NCBI RefSeq assembly: GCF_014648395.1
Contig: NZ_BMRA01000001.1
Coordinates: forward strand, 124,001 to 188,000
DNA from: Micromonospora fulviviridis
GTDB taxonomy: Bacteria > Actinomycetota > Actinomycetes > Mycobacteriales > Micromonosporaceae
Length of the DNA stretch: 64,000 nucleotides
Direction of reading: 5' to 3'
Positions 19,254 through 27,047 of this stretch are shown here, in pieces. The position numbers and the translations under genes were made by a program. The first letter of the stretch is position 1. Each line of letters begins with the position of its first letter. The notes under the pieces were generated by a model. The model was given only the letters and a program-made list of their open reading frames with translations, did no database searches and was not told the DNA's origin.

Positions 19254-20225
19254 CTACCGGGTTCGGGGCCAGCAGTCGCGGTACCAGGCGAAGGTGCGCC
19301 GCACCCCCTCCTCCAGCGACACCACCGGCTCGTAACCGGTGAGCGCGCGCAGCCGGGACAGGTCGGGGCAGCGGCGCGCCACCGCGCCCGGCGGGGCCGG
19401 CACCGGGTCGAGCCGCGGGTCGAACTCGGCGACCCGGAGCACCAGCTTGGCGAGGTCGCCGATGTTGGTCTCCTCCGCGTCGTTGCCGATGTGCACCACC
19501 GCGCCGGCGGCGGCCGGGGTGTCCATCAGCCGCAGCACCGCCTCCACCGCGTCGTCGACGTGGCAGAACGCGCGGGTCTGGTCCATGCCGTAGACCCGGT
19601 AGGGGTCCTCGGCGCGCAGCGCGCGCAGCGACAGTTCGGGAATCACGTGGTCGGCGCCCATCCGCGGGCCGTAGACGTTGTGGAAGCGGCCGACCACGGC
19701 CGACAGGCCCCGGGCGCGCGCGGTGTGCAGGACGGCCGCCTCGCCGAGCAGCTTGCTGATGGCGTAGCTGAACCGGGGCGAGGTCGGGTCCGCCACCACC
19801 ACCGGCACGTCCTCGGCCGTCGGCACCGGCACCAGGCCGAGATCGACGCCACCGGCGTACACCTCGCTGGTCGAGGCGAAGAAGACCTTCTCCCCCGGCC
19901 GGATCCAGTCGAGCAGGTGCAGCGCCGCCAGGGTGTTGACGCGGACCACCCGGGCCGGGTCGGACTCCACGTTGCGGACCCCGACCACCGCCGCGAGCAG
20001 GTACACCTGGTCCCAGCCGTGCGGCAGGGCCGCCCAGGTGGCGGGGTCGGTCAGGTCGCCGGAGCGAATCTCGACCCCCGCGGTGTCCCGAAGCGCGGCG
20101 AGTTCGGCGTCGTCGCGTCCCCGGGAGAAGTCGTCGACGATGGTCACGGCGTGCCCGTCGCGGGTCAACCGACGGGCCAGGTGCAGGCCGATGAAACCGG
20201 CTCCGCCGAGCAGCAGCGCCCTCAC
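19254..20225 (-). CDS. NAD-dependent nucleotide-sugar epimerase/dehydratase (extended SDR)
   Basis: 323 residues. The Rossmann motif GGAGFIGLHLA is at residues 7-17, STSEVYAGG carries the active-site Ser/Thr, and the catalytic YxxxK is YAISK (about residue 163). RFHNVYGPRMG and RAFCHVDDAVEAVLRL are typical of UDP-glucuronate decarboxylases and UDP-sugar 4-epimerases. Its ATG overlaps the dehydrogenase stop (ATGA), so it likely acts on the UDP-uronate made by that enzyme or epimerises the hexosamine donor. It is the last gene of the nine-gene cluster. The exact reaction is inferred, not shown. Confidence 0.88.
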   Translation of the reverse strand: MRALLLGGAGFIGLHLARRLTRDGHAVTIVDDFSRGRDDAELAALRDTAGVEIRSGDLTDPATWAALPHGWDQVYLLAAVVGVRNVESDPARVVRVNTLAALHLLDWIRPGEKVFFASTSEVYAGGVDLGLVPVPTAEDVPVVVADPTSPRFSYAISKLLGEAAVLHTARARGLSAVVGRFHNVYGPRMGADHVIPELSLRALRAEDPYRVYGMDQTRAFCHVDDAVEAVLRLMDTPAAAGAVVHIGNDAEETNIGDLAKLVLRVAEFDPRLDPVPAPPGAVARRCPDLSRLRALTGYEPVVSLEEGVRRTFAWYRDCWPRTR

Positions 20226-21526
20226 GCGACCACCGCCTTCGACCGGTAGCCGAGCCCGGCGTACCGGGCGCCGGCCGCGGTGACCGCCTCCTCGTCGAGG
20301 ATCCGCCAGGAGTCGTAGACCAGCGTCGGGCCGTCCGCGCCGAGCATCGAGTCGATCCGGATCGCCCGGTAGTCCGGGTGGTCGTTGACGACCAGGACGG
20401 CGTCGGCCTCGCTGAACGCCTTGTCGAGGCTGATCGGCTCACCGCCGTACCGGCGGATGACCTCCGGGGCCACCATCGGGTCGTGGCCGAGCACGGTGAT
20501 CCCGGCCGCCCGAAGCACCGGCATCATGCTGGCGATCGGGGTCCCGCGCATGTCGTCGGTGGGCGGCCAGCCCTTGTACGCCCAGCCGAGCACCGCGAGC
20601 CGGGCACCGTCGGCGCTTCCCCGCTGCTCGGCGATCAGGTCCACCAGCCGCTCCGCCACGTGCACCGGCAGGTGCTCGTTGAGCTCGCGGGCCCGGCCGA
20701 CGAGGAACGGCTCCCGCTCCACCGAGCTGTCGATCATGATGTACGGGTCCTTGGACAGGCAGCCGCCGCCGACGTACCCGGGTCTCGCCAGGTCGGGACG
20801 CGGATAGTCGAGGTTGGCCGCCCGGATCACCTCCAGCGGGTCGAGGCCGTGGCCCTCGGCGATGAGCGCGATCTCGTTGCCGAAGGCGTAGATCAGGTCC
20901 GTGTGGCAGTTGTTGGAGAGCTTCACCAGCTCCGCCGCCTCCAGGCTGGAAACGGGCACCAGCTGGGCCGCGAGACCACCGAAGAAGTCCAGGCCGGCGC
21001 GGAGGCTCTCGTCGTTCAGGCCGCCGACCACCTGCGGCAGCTCCACCAGCTCGCGCAGGGCCTGCCCCTGGATGGTCCGCTCGGGAGCCATCACGAGACG
21101 GGCCCGGCCCCAGGCCGCGAGCAGTGCCGGCAGCACCACGGCGCGGCTGGTGCCCACCGGCACCGTGCTGCGCACCACCACCAGCGTGTCCGGCCCGCAC
21201 CACTCGGCCACCCCCGCGGCGGCCGAGGCGAGATTGCGCAGGTCGGGCTCGTGGGTCTCCTCGTTCACCGGCGTCGACACGGAGATCACCGCCACGTCGA
21301 CGGTGTCCGACGGCAGGCGGGTGTCGACGAAGATGGACCGGCCGCCGTACTCGGCGAAGGTCTCCTCGACGCCGGGCTCGTAGATGTGCGGGCGGCCGTT
21401 CGACAGCGACTCGACCACGGACGGCGCGACATCGGCGCCGTACACGGTGAAGCCCTTCCGGGCCAGGGCGGCGGTCAGGGTCAGGCCGACGTAGCCCATC
21501 CCCACCACTCCGATTCTCATGGGCAC
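20222..21526 (-). CDS. UDP-N-acetyl-hexosamine/UDP-glucose 6-dehydrogenase (WecC/UGD superfamily)
   Basis: 434 residues. The N-terminal NAD motif is GVVGMGYVGLTLT, and the central domain has ERTIQGQALRELVELPQVVGG, a pattern I associate with WecC-type UDP-HexNAc dehydrogenases rather than plain UDP-glucose enzymes. KLSNNCHTDLIYAFGNEIA and the catalytic-Cys motif GGGCLSKDP follow. The C-terminal domain holds VLGWAYKGWPPTDDMRGTP. It performs two successive NAD-dependent oxidations to a UDP-uronic acid. GTG 21526 has AGGAG 8 bases upstream; ATG 21520 would also fit. It starts 42 bases after the GH114 gene. Confidence 0.9.
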   Translation of the reverse strand: MPMRIGVVGMGYVGLTLTAALARKGFTVYGADVAPSVVESLSNGRPHIYEPGVEETFAEYGGRSIFVDTRLPSDTVDVAVISVSTPVNEETHEPDLRNLASAAAGVAEWCGPDTLVVVRSTVPVGTSRAVVLPALLAAWGRARLVMAPERTIQGQALRELVELPQVVGGLNDESLRAGLDFFGGLAAQLVPVSSLEAAELVKLSNNCHTDLIYAFGNEIALIAEGHGLDPLEVIRAANLDYPRPDLARPGYVGGGCLSKDPYIMIDSSVEREPFLVGRARELNEHLPVHVAERLVDLIAEQRGSADGARLAVLGWAYKGWPPTDDMRGTPIASMMPVLRAAGITVLGHDPMVAPEVIRRYGGEPISLDKAFSEADAVLVVNDHPDYRAIRIDSMLGADGPTLVYDSWRILDEEAVTAAGARYAGLGYRSKAVVA

Positions 21527-21568
21527 TCGTGACTCTCCTATCGGTTCGGTCGGTTGACTGGCCTGCGA

Positions 21569-22507
21569 TCAGCGGCAGGGCGGGCTGACGCGGTCGAGCG
21601 CGCGGGAGGTCACGTAACCCCCGAACCCCTCCTGCCGGTACCGGGCGCAGGCGGCCCGGACGTCCTCGGCACGGCCCGCGTAGTCGACGGCGAGGACGAC
21701 CTTGCCGGCGTCCCGCAGCGCTCGCGCGTTGCCGAGGTTCTCTTCGCACCAACTTTCCGTGCACGGCTCGTCAGGGGACCGGTAGAAGAGGTCCTCCATG
21801 CCGATCCCGTCGATGGCGCCGGTGTAGCCGTCGTACTCGCGCAGTTCCGGGGAGTTCTGGGGGAACACCAGCAGGCCCGGCCGCTGCGACTTGGCGTACC
21901 GGCTGATCCGGACGATCAGGTCGACCATGGCCCGCGCGAGGTCCGCCCGGGTCCGGCCCGGAGTCAGGGCGAGGTCCAGCTCCTCGTAGGCCAGGGGCGT
22001 GTCCAGGTATATCCCGTCGAAGCCGGCCCGCAGGGCCTGGTCGATCCGGGGCCGCACGGCCAGGTCCCACCACCGCTGGTCCCAGTACCGGACGAAGAAC
22101 TCGTCGGGCCAGTCCGGCCACCGGTTGAGGATGAGGTCGCCCTGCCGCCGGGTCTCCGGGTACTCAGGCCGGAACTGTTCGATGCTGCCGATCTCGAAGT
22201 AGGCCAGGACGACCTTCCCCGACGACCGCACCGCCTCGATCTCGGGGCGGGTGAAGTAGTCGGCGTGGGCGTCACGGGCCAGGTCGATCACGGCGAGCGA
22301 CTGCGTGGCCCGGGCCACCGCGTCGAGCCGGCCCCCCGGGTAGCCCTGCAACTGGTAGACCCAGTCGATGACCGGCCGGTCGGGGGTGATCCGGGGCGCG
22401 GCCGGGCGCGACGGCCTGCCGGTGCAGCCGTCGGCGGCGACCACGAGCCCGACGAGCAGCGCCGCCACCACGAGGCGGCGCCACACCCCCGGGCCGCGAC
22501 GGTTCAC
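21569..22507 (-). CDS. Secreted GH114-like endo-alpha-1,4-polygalactosaminidase family protein
   Basis: 312 residues from GTG 22507, which overlaps the upstream SDR stop as GTGA; the frame could extend 7 codons further. The N-terminus is basic with a hydrophobic core (VVAALLVGLVVAADGC) ending in a Cys, so it is either exported or a lipoprotein with a weak lipobox. The (beta/alpha)8 barrel follows: VIDWVYQLQGY, VLAYFEIGSIEQFRPEY, AGFDGIYLDTPLAYEEL and a final AVDYAGRAEDVR strand, as in PelA N-terminal and Ega3 hydrolases. Such enzymes cut alpha-1,4-linked galactosamine polymers, so the likely job here is trimming or release of the cluster's polymer. Activity is inferred. Confidence 0.85.
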   Translation of the reverse strand: MNRRGPGVWRRLVVAALLVGLVVAADGCTGRPSRPAAPRITPDRPVIDWVYQLQGYPGGRLDAVARATQSLAVIDLARDAHADYFTRPEIEAVRSSGKVVLAYFEIGSIEQFRPEYPETRRQGDLILNRWPDWPDEFFVRYWDQRWWDLAVRPRIDQALRAGFDGIYLDTPLAYEELDLALTPGRTRADLARAMVDLIVRISRYAKSQRPGLLVFPQNSPELREYDGYTGAIDGIGMEDLFYRSPDEPCTESWCEENLGNARALRDAGKVVLAVDYAGRAEDVRAACARYRQEGFGGYVTSRALDRVSPPCR

Positions 22508-23400
22508 CGGCCGTCCCCACCGGCCCACACCGCCTTGATCGACTCGGCGAGCTCGTGCACCGGCACCCAGCCCAGCATCCGCGCGGCGCGGGAGTTGTCG
22601 CCCCGCATCCAGGACACCGCGGCCGAACGGGTGGGAGCGGCCGCCTCCTCACGGATGTCACCGTCGAACCCGGCCGCCTCGGCGAGCAGTTCCACCACCC
22701 GACGGGTGGGCACGGCCCGGCCGCTGGCGAGGTTGACCACCCGGGCGTCCAGGCGGGGTGCGAACGCGGCGGCCACGACGCCCGCCGCCACGTCCCGCAC
22801 GTCGACGAAGTCGCGGTGCGCCGACAGCGGTCCCATCGAGATCTCGCCCGAGCCGGTGTGCTGCGCGTGCCGGATGAGCGCCGCGGCCCGGCCGAGCACG
22901 GTGTCCTCGTGCAGTCCGGGGCCGACCGGGTTGAACACCCGCAGGGTCACCCCGTCCACCCGGCCGGCCGCGCTGTTCAGCTCCACCAGCGCGGTGGCGG
23001 CCAGGTGGCTCAGCCCGTACTCGCTCAGCGGCCGGGCCGGATCGTCCTCACCGACCGGGTGTCCGGGCGGGACCGGACCGTACTCGCCGGCCGAGCCCAG
23101 CCGGACGAACCGGATCGCCGGCCGGACCACGGCGATGGCGTCGAGCAGCTTCGCTGTCACCGCCGTGTTCGCCGCCACCAGGTCGTGGCCGGTGCCCGAC
23201 AACGAACCGGTGCAGTTGACCACGACGTCGGGACGGGCGGCCCGCAGCAGCGCCACGAGGTCGTCCACCCCGCCGTGGACCAGGTCGACCTCGGCGCGGC
23301 CCGGCGTGGTCAGCCCGCCGGCCCTCGGGTCCTGCTCCAACTGGCGACAGACCTGGCGGCCGATGAAGCCCGAACCGCCGAACACGAGTACCCGGCTCAT
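22504..23400 (-). CDS. NAD-dependent epimerase/dehydratase (extended SDR) with altered YxxxK
   Basis: 298 residues. The Rossmann loop [12 protein letters not shown] is at residues 7-18, and [21 protein letters not shown] and RLGSAGEYG match RmlD/GalE-like SDRs. The place of the catalytic YxxxK reads [12 protein letters not shown], so the Lys appears to be replaced by His. Either activity is lost or reduced, or this subfamily uses another general acid. The start overlaps the nucleotidyltransferase stop (ATGA) and the stop overlaps the GH114 GTG, so it is tightly coupled. It probably modifies the activated sugar in the same pathway. Confidence 0.85.
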   Translation of the reverse strand: MSRVLVFGGSGFIGRQVCRQLEQDPRAGGLTTPGRAEVDLVHGGVDDLVALLRAARPDVVVNCTGSLSGTGHDLVAANTAVTAKLLDAIAVVRPAIRFVRLGSAGEYGPVPPGHPVGEDDPARPLSEYGLSHLAATALVELNSAAGRVDGVTLRVFNPVGPGLHEDTVLGRAAALIRHAQHTGSGEISMGPLSAHRDFVDVRDVAAGVVAAAFAPRLDARVVNLASGRAVPTRRVVELLAEAAGFDGDIREEAAAPTRSAAVSWMRGDNSRAARMLGWVPVHELAESIKAVWAGGDGR

Positions 23401-24125
23401 ACCGTCTCCACCTCCTTCTGCCGCAGCAGCACCGGCTTGAGCTGCTCGAAGGTGCGGTTCACCTCGTCGTAGTCCTCCGGGTGACCGATGTCGACCCAGT
23501 AGCCCTCGAAGTCGTAGCTCGCCGGGGGGTCACCGTGTTCGATCAGGTCCAGCACGAGCTGGTCGAAACCGAAGGCCAGGCCCTCCGGGTACGGCGCCAA
23601 CGCCCGCCGGGACATGCCGTACACCCCCATGCTCACCGTGTAGCGGAAGGTCGGTTTCTCGGTGAAGCCGACGACGTGCCGGTCACGCACGTCGAGGACG
23701 CCGAATTCGATCGGTATGGTGCGGGCCGCGGTGGCCACCGTCAGCGGCGCGTCCGACAGGACGTGGGTGTGCAGCAGATCCGCGAAGTCGAGGTCGGTCA
23801 GCACGTCTCCGTTCATGACGACGAAGTGCTCAGGAAGTCGGTCACGGAACGCGAACAGCGGTCCCACCGTGGACAGCGGGGCCGTCTCCTCGGCGTAGTC
23901 GACCCGGAGACCCCAGGACGATCCGTCGCCGACGAACGCCTTGATCAGTGCGCCGAGGTGGTTGATCGCCAGCGTGGCGTGGGTGAAGCCGCACACCGAC
24001 AACTGGTGCAGCACCACCTCCAGCACCGCGTGGTTGTCGCCGATCGGCACCAACGGTTTGGGTAACGCCGTCGTGTACGGGCGCAGACGGACACCCTTTC
24101 CGCCGGCCAGGATCACCGCATGCAT
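23397..24125 (-). CDS. Sugar-1-phosphate nucleotidyltransferase
   Basis: 242 residues, a single NTP_transferase domain without a C-terminal beta-helix. The signature [20 protein letters not shown] (residues 6-25) binds NTP and phosphate, [12 protein letters not shown] near residue 103 carries the metal-binding Asp, and GFTEKP the sugar site. It activates a hexose or hexosamine phosphate, presumably with UTP, GTP or dTTP. Leu21 is encoded by TTA, the only in-frame TTA codon I found in this window, so translation should depend on bldA. It starts 25 bases after the membrane-protein stop. Confidence 0.9.
   Translation of the reverse strand: MHAVILAGGKGVRLRPYTTALPKPLVPIGDNHAVLEVVLHQLSVCGFTHATLAINHLGALIKAFVGDGSSWGLRVDYAEETAPLSTVGPLFAFRDRLPEHFVVMNGDVLTDLDFADLLHTHVLSDAPLTVATAARTIPIEFGVLDVRDRHVVGFTEKPTFRYTVSMGVYGMSRRALAPYPEGLAFGFDQLVLDLIEHGDPPASYDFEGYWVDIGHPEDYDEVNRTFEQLKPVLLRQKEVETV
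24063..24065 (-). promoter_or_regulatory. Rare TTA (bldA-dependent) codon in the nucleotidyltransferase gene
   Basis: Codon 21 reads TTA in the frame ACG-GCG-TTA-CCC-AAA. TTA is extremely rare at this GC content and is read by the tRNA-Leu(UAA) encoded at 48088-48171. Reading the other genes in frame I found no second one. An early TTA in mid-operon could also lower expression of the coupled SDR and GH114 genes. Confidence 0.85.
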
Positions 24126-24150
24126 CTATGTGCCTCCCGTCCTTGTATCA

Positions 24151-25602
24151 CTACCGGTATCGCCATGCCTGACCGAGAACCCGGGCCAGGGCGGCGAGGA
24201 GCATTGCCTGGAGCAGGACCGCGCTGCCGAGGTATCCGGCCGCGTCGACCAGTGGGCTGGAACCGCCCGGCACGAGCAGCAGCACGGCCAGATGCGCCGC
24301 GAGCGCGACGCCGAGCGCCGTGCTGAGCCGGCCGTAACGGCCGTGCCCGGCGACGATGAAAGCCAGGAAGTACCCGCCGGCGATCGCGACGTGGGCGGCC
24401 ACCAGCACCGCTCCCGCCGTGCTGAGCAGACCGGCCTGGCGCAGGGGCGCGAACATCGGCAGCGCGAGGACCGCCACCGCGACCGTGACCAGCGCCAGCT
24501 CGACCGCCAGCCGGGCCCAGACGCCGGTGGCGAACCGGCGCGGGTCCCGCTCGTGCCGCAGCCGCGCCCGGGCCCGTTCGTGCAACCGGCGGGCGCGCCA
24601 CTCCACGAGTCCCATGCCCAGCACCAGCGGCGCCGCGGCGACGGCGAGATCCACCGGGCCGGACAGGTGGCGGGCGGCCGAGTGCAGCAGGTACGCCGCC
24701 GAGAGCGCGGCGTAGAGCAGGACGGCGCAGAGCTGCGGCAGTTCCGGGCGGACGGCACGGTGCAGGGGCAGGTCGGCGGGCGGCTTCGCGGGCTGCGCGT
24801 ACCAGGCGGGGAGATCGCTCCGGGTGGTCCACCGGAGCGCCAGGACGAACGCGACGGTCACCGACCCGCCGGCCACGACCACGGCGACCGGGGCACCGGG
24901 CCGCCCGGTCAGCAGGTACCCGCCGCCGGCCGCGACGGCCGGCGCCATCGCGGCGAGCAGCCAGACCTCCCGCCGGTAGAAGAGCGCCGCGGTCGCGGCG
25001 GCCTGGTACGCCAGCAGGCCGCTGGCCAGCAGGACCGGGGGCAGGTCAGCCCCGGTCCCGCCGGCCAGGGCCGCGGTGGCCGCGGCCGCGATCACCGGGC
25101 CGAGCAGCGCCGACCACCGCAGCAGGCGCCCGGACGCGCGGACGAGGCCCCGGCCGACGAGGCGGTAGGCCAGCCAGGCGGTCCCGCCCGACCAGACCCA
25201 GCCGAAGGGCCCCACGACCAGCAGCGCCAGCACCACCGGCCGTTCGGCGAGGATCGCCAGCACGGCCGGAAGCAGCACACCGGGCATCAGGTACAGCAGA
25301 CCGTGCGAGAGGTCCCGGGCCGCGCGGACCGCGTCCGCCGGCGCGACCGGGGGGACCGCCGGCGGCCGGACCCGCGGGTCGAGCCGCCGGAACACCTCCT
25401 CGGCCAGCACGAAGACGTCGGGGCGGCCGTAGTCGTCCCGGGCCGAGCGGTCGGTCAGACCGTCGGACTCCAGCGCGGCGGCGACCTGCATCGCGTCGAC
25501 CGGCCGGCCGAGCCGGGGCCGCATCCGCTCGACCAGGCCGGCCACCGGGTCGTCGACGACCCGGGGCAGCACGGGTGTCGGGGCTTCCGCCGTCGCGTTC
25601 AT
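24151..25602 (-). CDS. Polytopic membrane protein of the polysaccharide cluster (possible export component)
   Basis: 483 residues. The first ~95 are soluble with a helical EEVFRRLDPRVRPP segment, then about 12 hydrophobic helices follow from DLSHGLLYLMPGVLLPAVLA onward. A basic RARRLHERARARLRHERDPRRF loop lies in the middle. The ATG overlaps the glycosyltransferase stop (ATGA), which fixes the start. I do not recognise the family. By position and size it could do the job of PelG, the polytopic protein that partners PelF, but I cannot see PelG sequence similarity. It is not a Wzx/Wzy or ABC protein by any motif I can find. Confidence 0.8.
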   Translation of the reverse strand: MNATAEAPTPVLPRVVDDPVAGLVERMRPRLGRPVDAMQVAAALESDGLTDRSARDDYGRPDVFVLAEEVFRRLDPRVRPPAVPPVAPADAVRAARDLSHGLLYLMPGVLLPAVLAILAERPVVLALLVVGPFGWVWSGGTAWLAYRLVGRGLVRASGRLLRWSALLGPVIAAAATAALAGGTGADLPPVLLASGLLAYQAAATAALFYRREVWLLAAMAPAVAAGGGYLLTGRPGAPVAVVVAGGSVTVAFVLALRWTTRSDLPAWYAQPAKPPADLPLHRAVRPELPQLCAVLLYAALSAAYLLHSAARHLSGPVDLAVAAAPLVLGMGLVEWRARRLHERARARLRHERDPRRFATGVWARLAVELALVTVAVAVLALPMFAPLRQAGLLSTAGAVLVAAHVAIAGGYFLAFIVAGHGRYGRLSTALGVALAAHLAVLLLVPGGSSPLVDAAGYLGSAVLLQAMLLAALARVLGQAWRYR

Positions 25603-27047
25603 GCCGCCACCACGGGCCACTCGCCGACGAGGTCCCGGTAGATCCGCCGGTACGCCTCGATGGACTGGTCAAGCGTGAAGTGGGCCAGGACGCGGTCCCG
25701 CGCGGCGGCGCCGAGCCGGGCGCGCAGCGGCGCGTCCCGGAGCAGCCGTACGCAGGCCGCCGCCACCGCCACGTGGTCGCGTGGTGGCACCACGTACCCG
25801 GCGTCGCCCACCGCCTCGGCCACCCCGCCCACGTTGGTGCAGACCATCGGACGTCCGCAGGCCATCGCCTCGACCACGGCGTACGGGAAACCCTCCGAGA
25901 TACTGGTCAGCGCCACCACCTGCCCCTGGTGGTACGCCTCCACGGGCGCGCCCACCCGGCCCTCGAGCACGGCGTCACCGGTGAGCCCCAGGTCGGCGAT
26001 CATCTTCTGGCAGCTGTCGCGGTACTCGGCGCCTCCGGCCGGGGCGTCCCCGAAGATCCGCAGCCGGGCCCCGGGCACTTCGGCCCGGACCAGTGCGAAC
26101 GCGCGGATCAGGGTGTGCAGGTCCTTGATCGGGTCGATCCGGCCGAGGTAGACGATCACCGGCTCCGCCGGCTCCCCCTTCGCCGCCGGGAACTCGTCCG
26201 GGTCGACGCCGTTGTAGACGGTCCACGTGCGCTCGGGGTCCGCCCCGTTGCGCAACTGCCACCGCCGGTTGTAGCCGCCGTGCGGAGCCAGAGCGTCCAC
26301 GCTGAGGTACGCGGCCCGGGCGAGCTGCCGGTGGAAGCCGAGGACGAGCACCTGCACCGGGTACGGCTCGTCGGAACCGAGCAGTTCCAGGTAGCGCTCG
26401 CGCAGGTACATGCCGTGCTCGGAGAGGACCATGGGGGTGCTGTACCGCCACTTCGCGGTCAGCCCGACCAGCGTGCACAGCCCGTTCATGGACGAGTGCA
26501 CGAGGTCGGCCCGGACCGGCTCGACGGAGAGCGGTCGGAGCATGCTCTCGATCAGCGAGAGCGCGGCGACGCCGTCGGCCATGGTGAGCTCCGGCTCGTC
26601 CGCCCGTACGCCCCGCCAGGCGTTCATCGTCATGGACAACGCGGTGTTCGACGTGAGGGCGTCGGTGAGGTCGCCGCCACCGGCGGCGTACTCGTGCATG
26701 AGGCGCAGCGCGTCCAGGAAGCGGACCCGGCTCACCTCCCCCCGCCCCGGCTCCGGGTCGTCGGGCCGCAGGACGGCGCCGAGCAGGGCGGCGAGGCCCT
26801 CGCGGAATTCGCGCCCCGGCCGCCGCCCCGCCCCACGGCGCTCGGGCCGGGGTCCCCACAGGGGGATGGTGCGCAACCGGTCGAGGTTGGCCGGCGGCTC
26901 CCAGCGCGGGCGTTCGGTGCCGTCCACGGTGAGCGCCACCATCTCCCAGTCGTGTTCGGGCAGTCCCCGGATGAGCTGGTCGCACCAGATGCTCACGCCG
27001 CCCATGGCGAACGGGTAAGTCCCCTCGGAGACCAGCGCCACCCTCAC
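25599..27047 (-). CDS. pelF: PelF-like GT4 glycosyltransferase
   Basis: 482 residues, GT-B fold, cytosolic. The N-terminus VRVALVSEGTYPFAMGGVS with SIWCDQLI and the DUF3492-like first half, including NTALSMTMNAWRG and FLDALRLMHEY, are hallmarks of PelF. The second half holds IVYLGRIDPIKDLHTLIRAF and the retaining-enzyme EX7E motif EGFPYAVVE (about residue 385). PelF polymerises the Pel hexosamine polysaccharide from UDP-sugars in the cytosol. GTG 27047 overlaps the deacetylase stop as GTGA, fixing the start; the open frame further upstream is antisense coding bias. The exact donor is inferred from neighbours. Confidence 0.88.
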   Translation of the reverse strand: MRVALVSEGTYPFAMGGVSIWCDQLIRGLPEHDWEMVALTVDGTERPRWEPPANLDRLRTIPLWGPRPERRGAGRRPGREFREGLAALLGAVLRPDDPEPGRGEVSRVRFLDALRLMHEYAAGGGDLTDALTSNTALSMTMNAWRGVRADEPELTMADGVAALSLIESMLRPLSVEPVRADLVHSSMNGLCTLVGLTAKWRYSTPMVLSEHGMYLRERYLELLGSDEPYPVQVLVLGFHRQLARAAYLSVDALAPHGGYNRRWQLRNGADPERTWTVYNGVDPDEFPAAKGEPAEPVIVYLGRIDPIKDLHTLIRAFALVRAEVPGARLRIFGDAPAGGAEYRDSCQKMIADLGLTGDAVLEGRVGAPVEAYHQGQVVALTSISEGFPYAVVEAMACGRPMVCTNVGGVAEAVGDAGYVVPPRDHVAVAAACVRLLRDAPLRARLGAAARDRVLAHFTLDQSIEAYRRIYRDLVGEWPVVAA

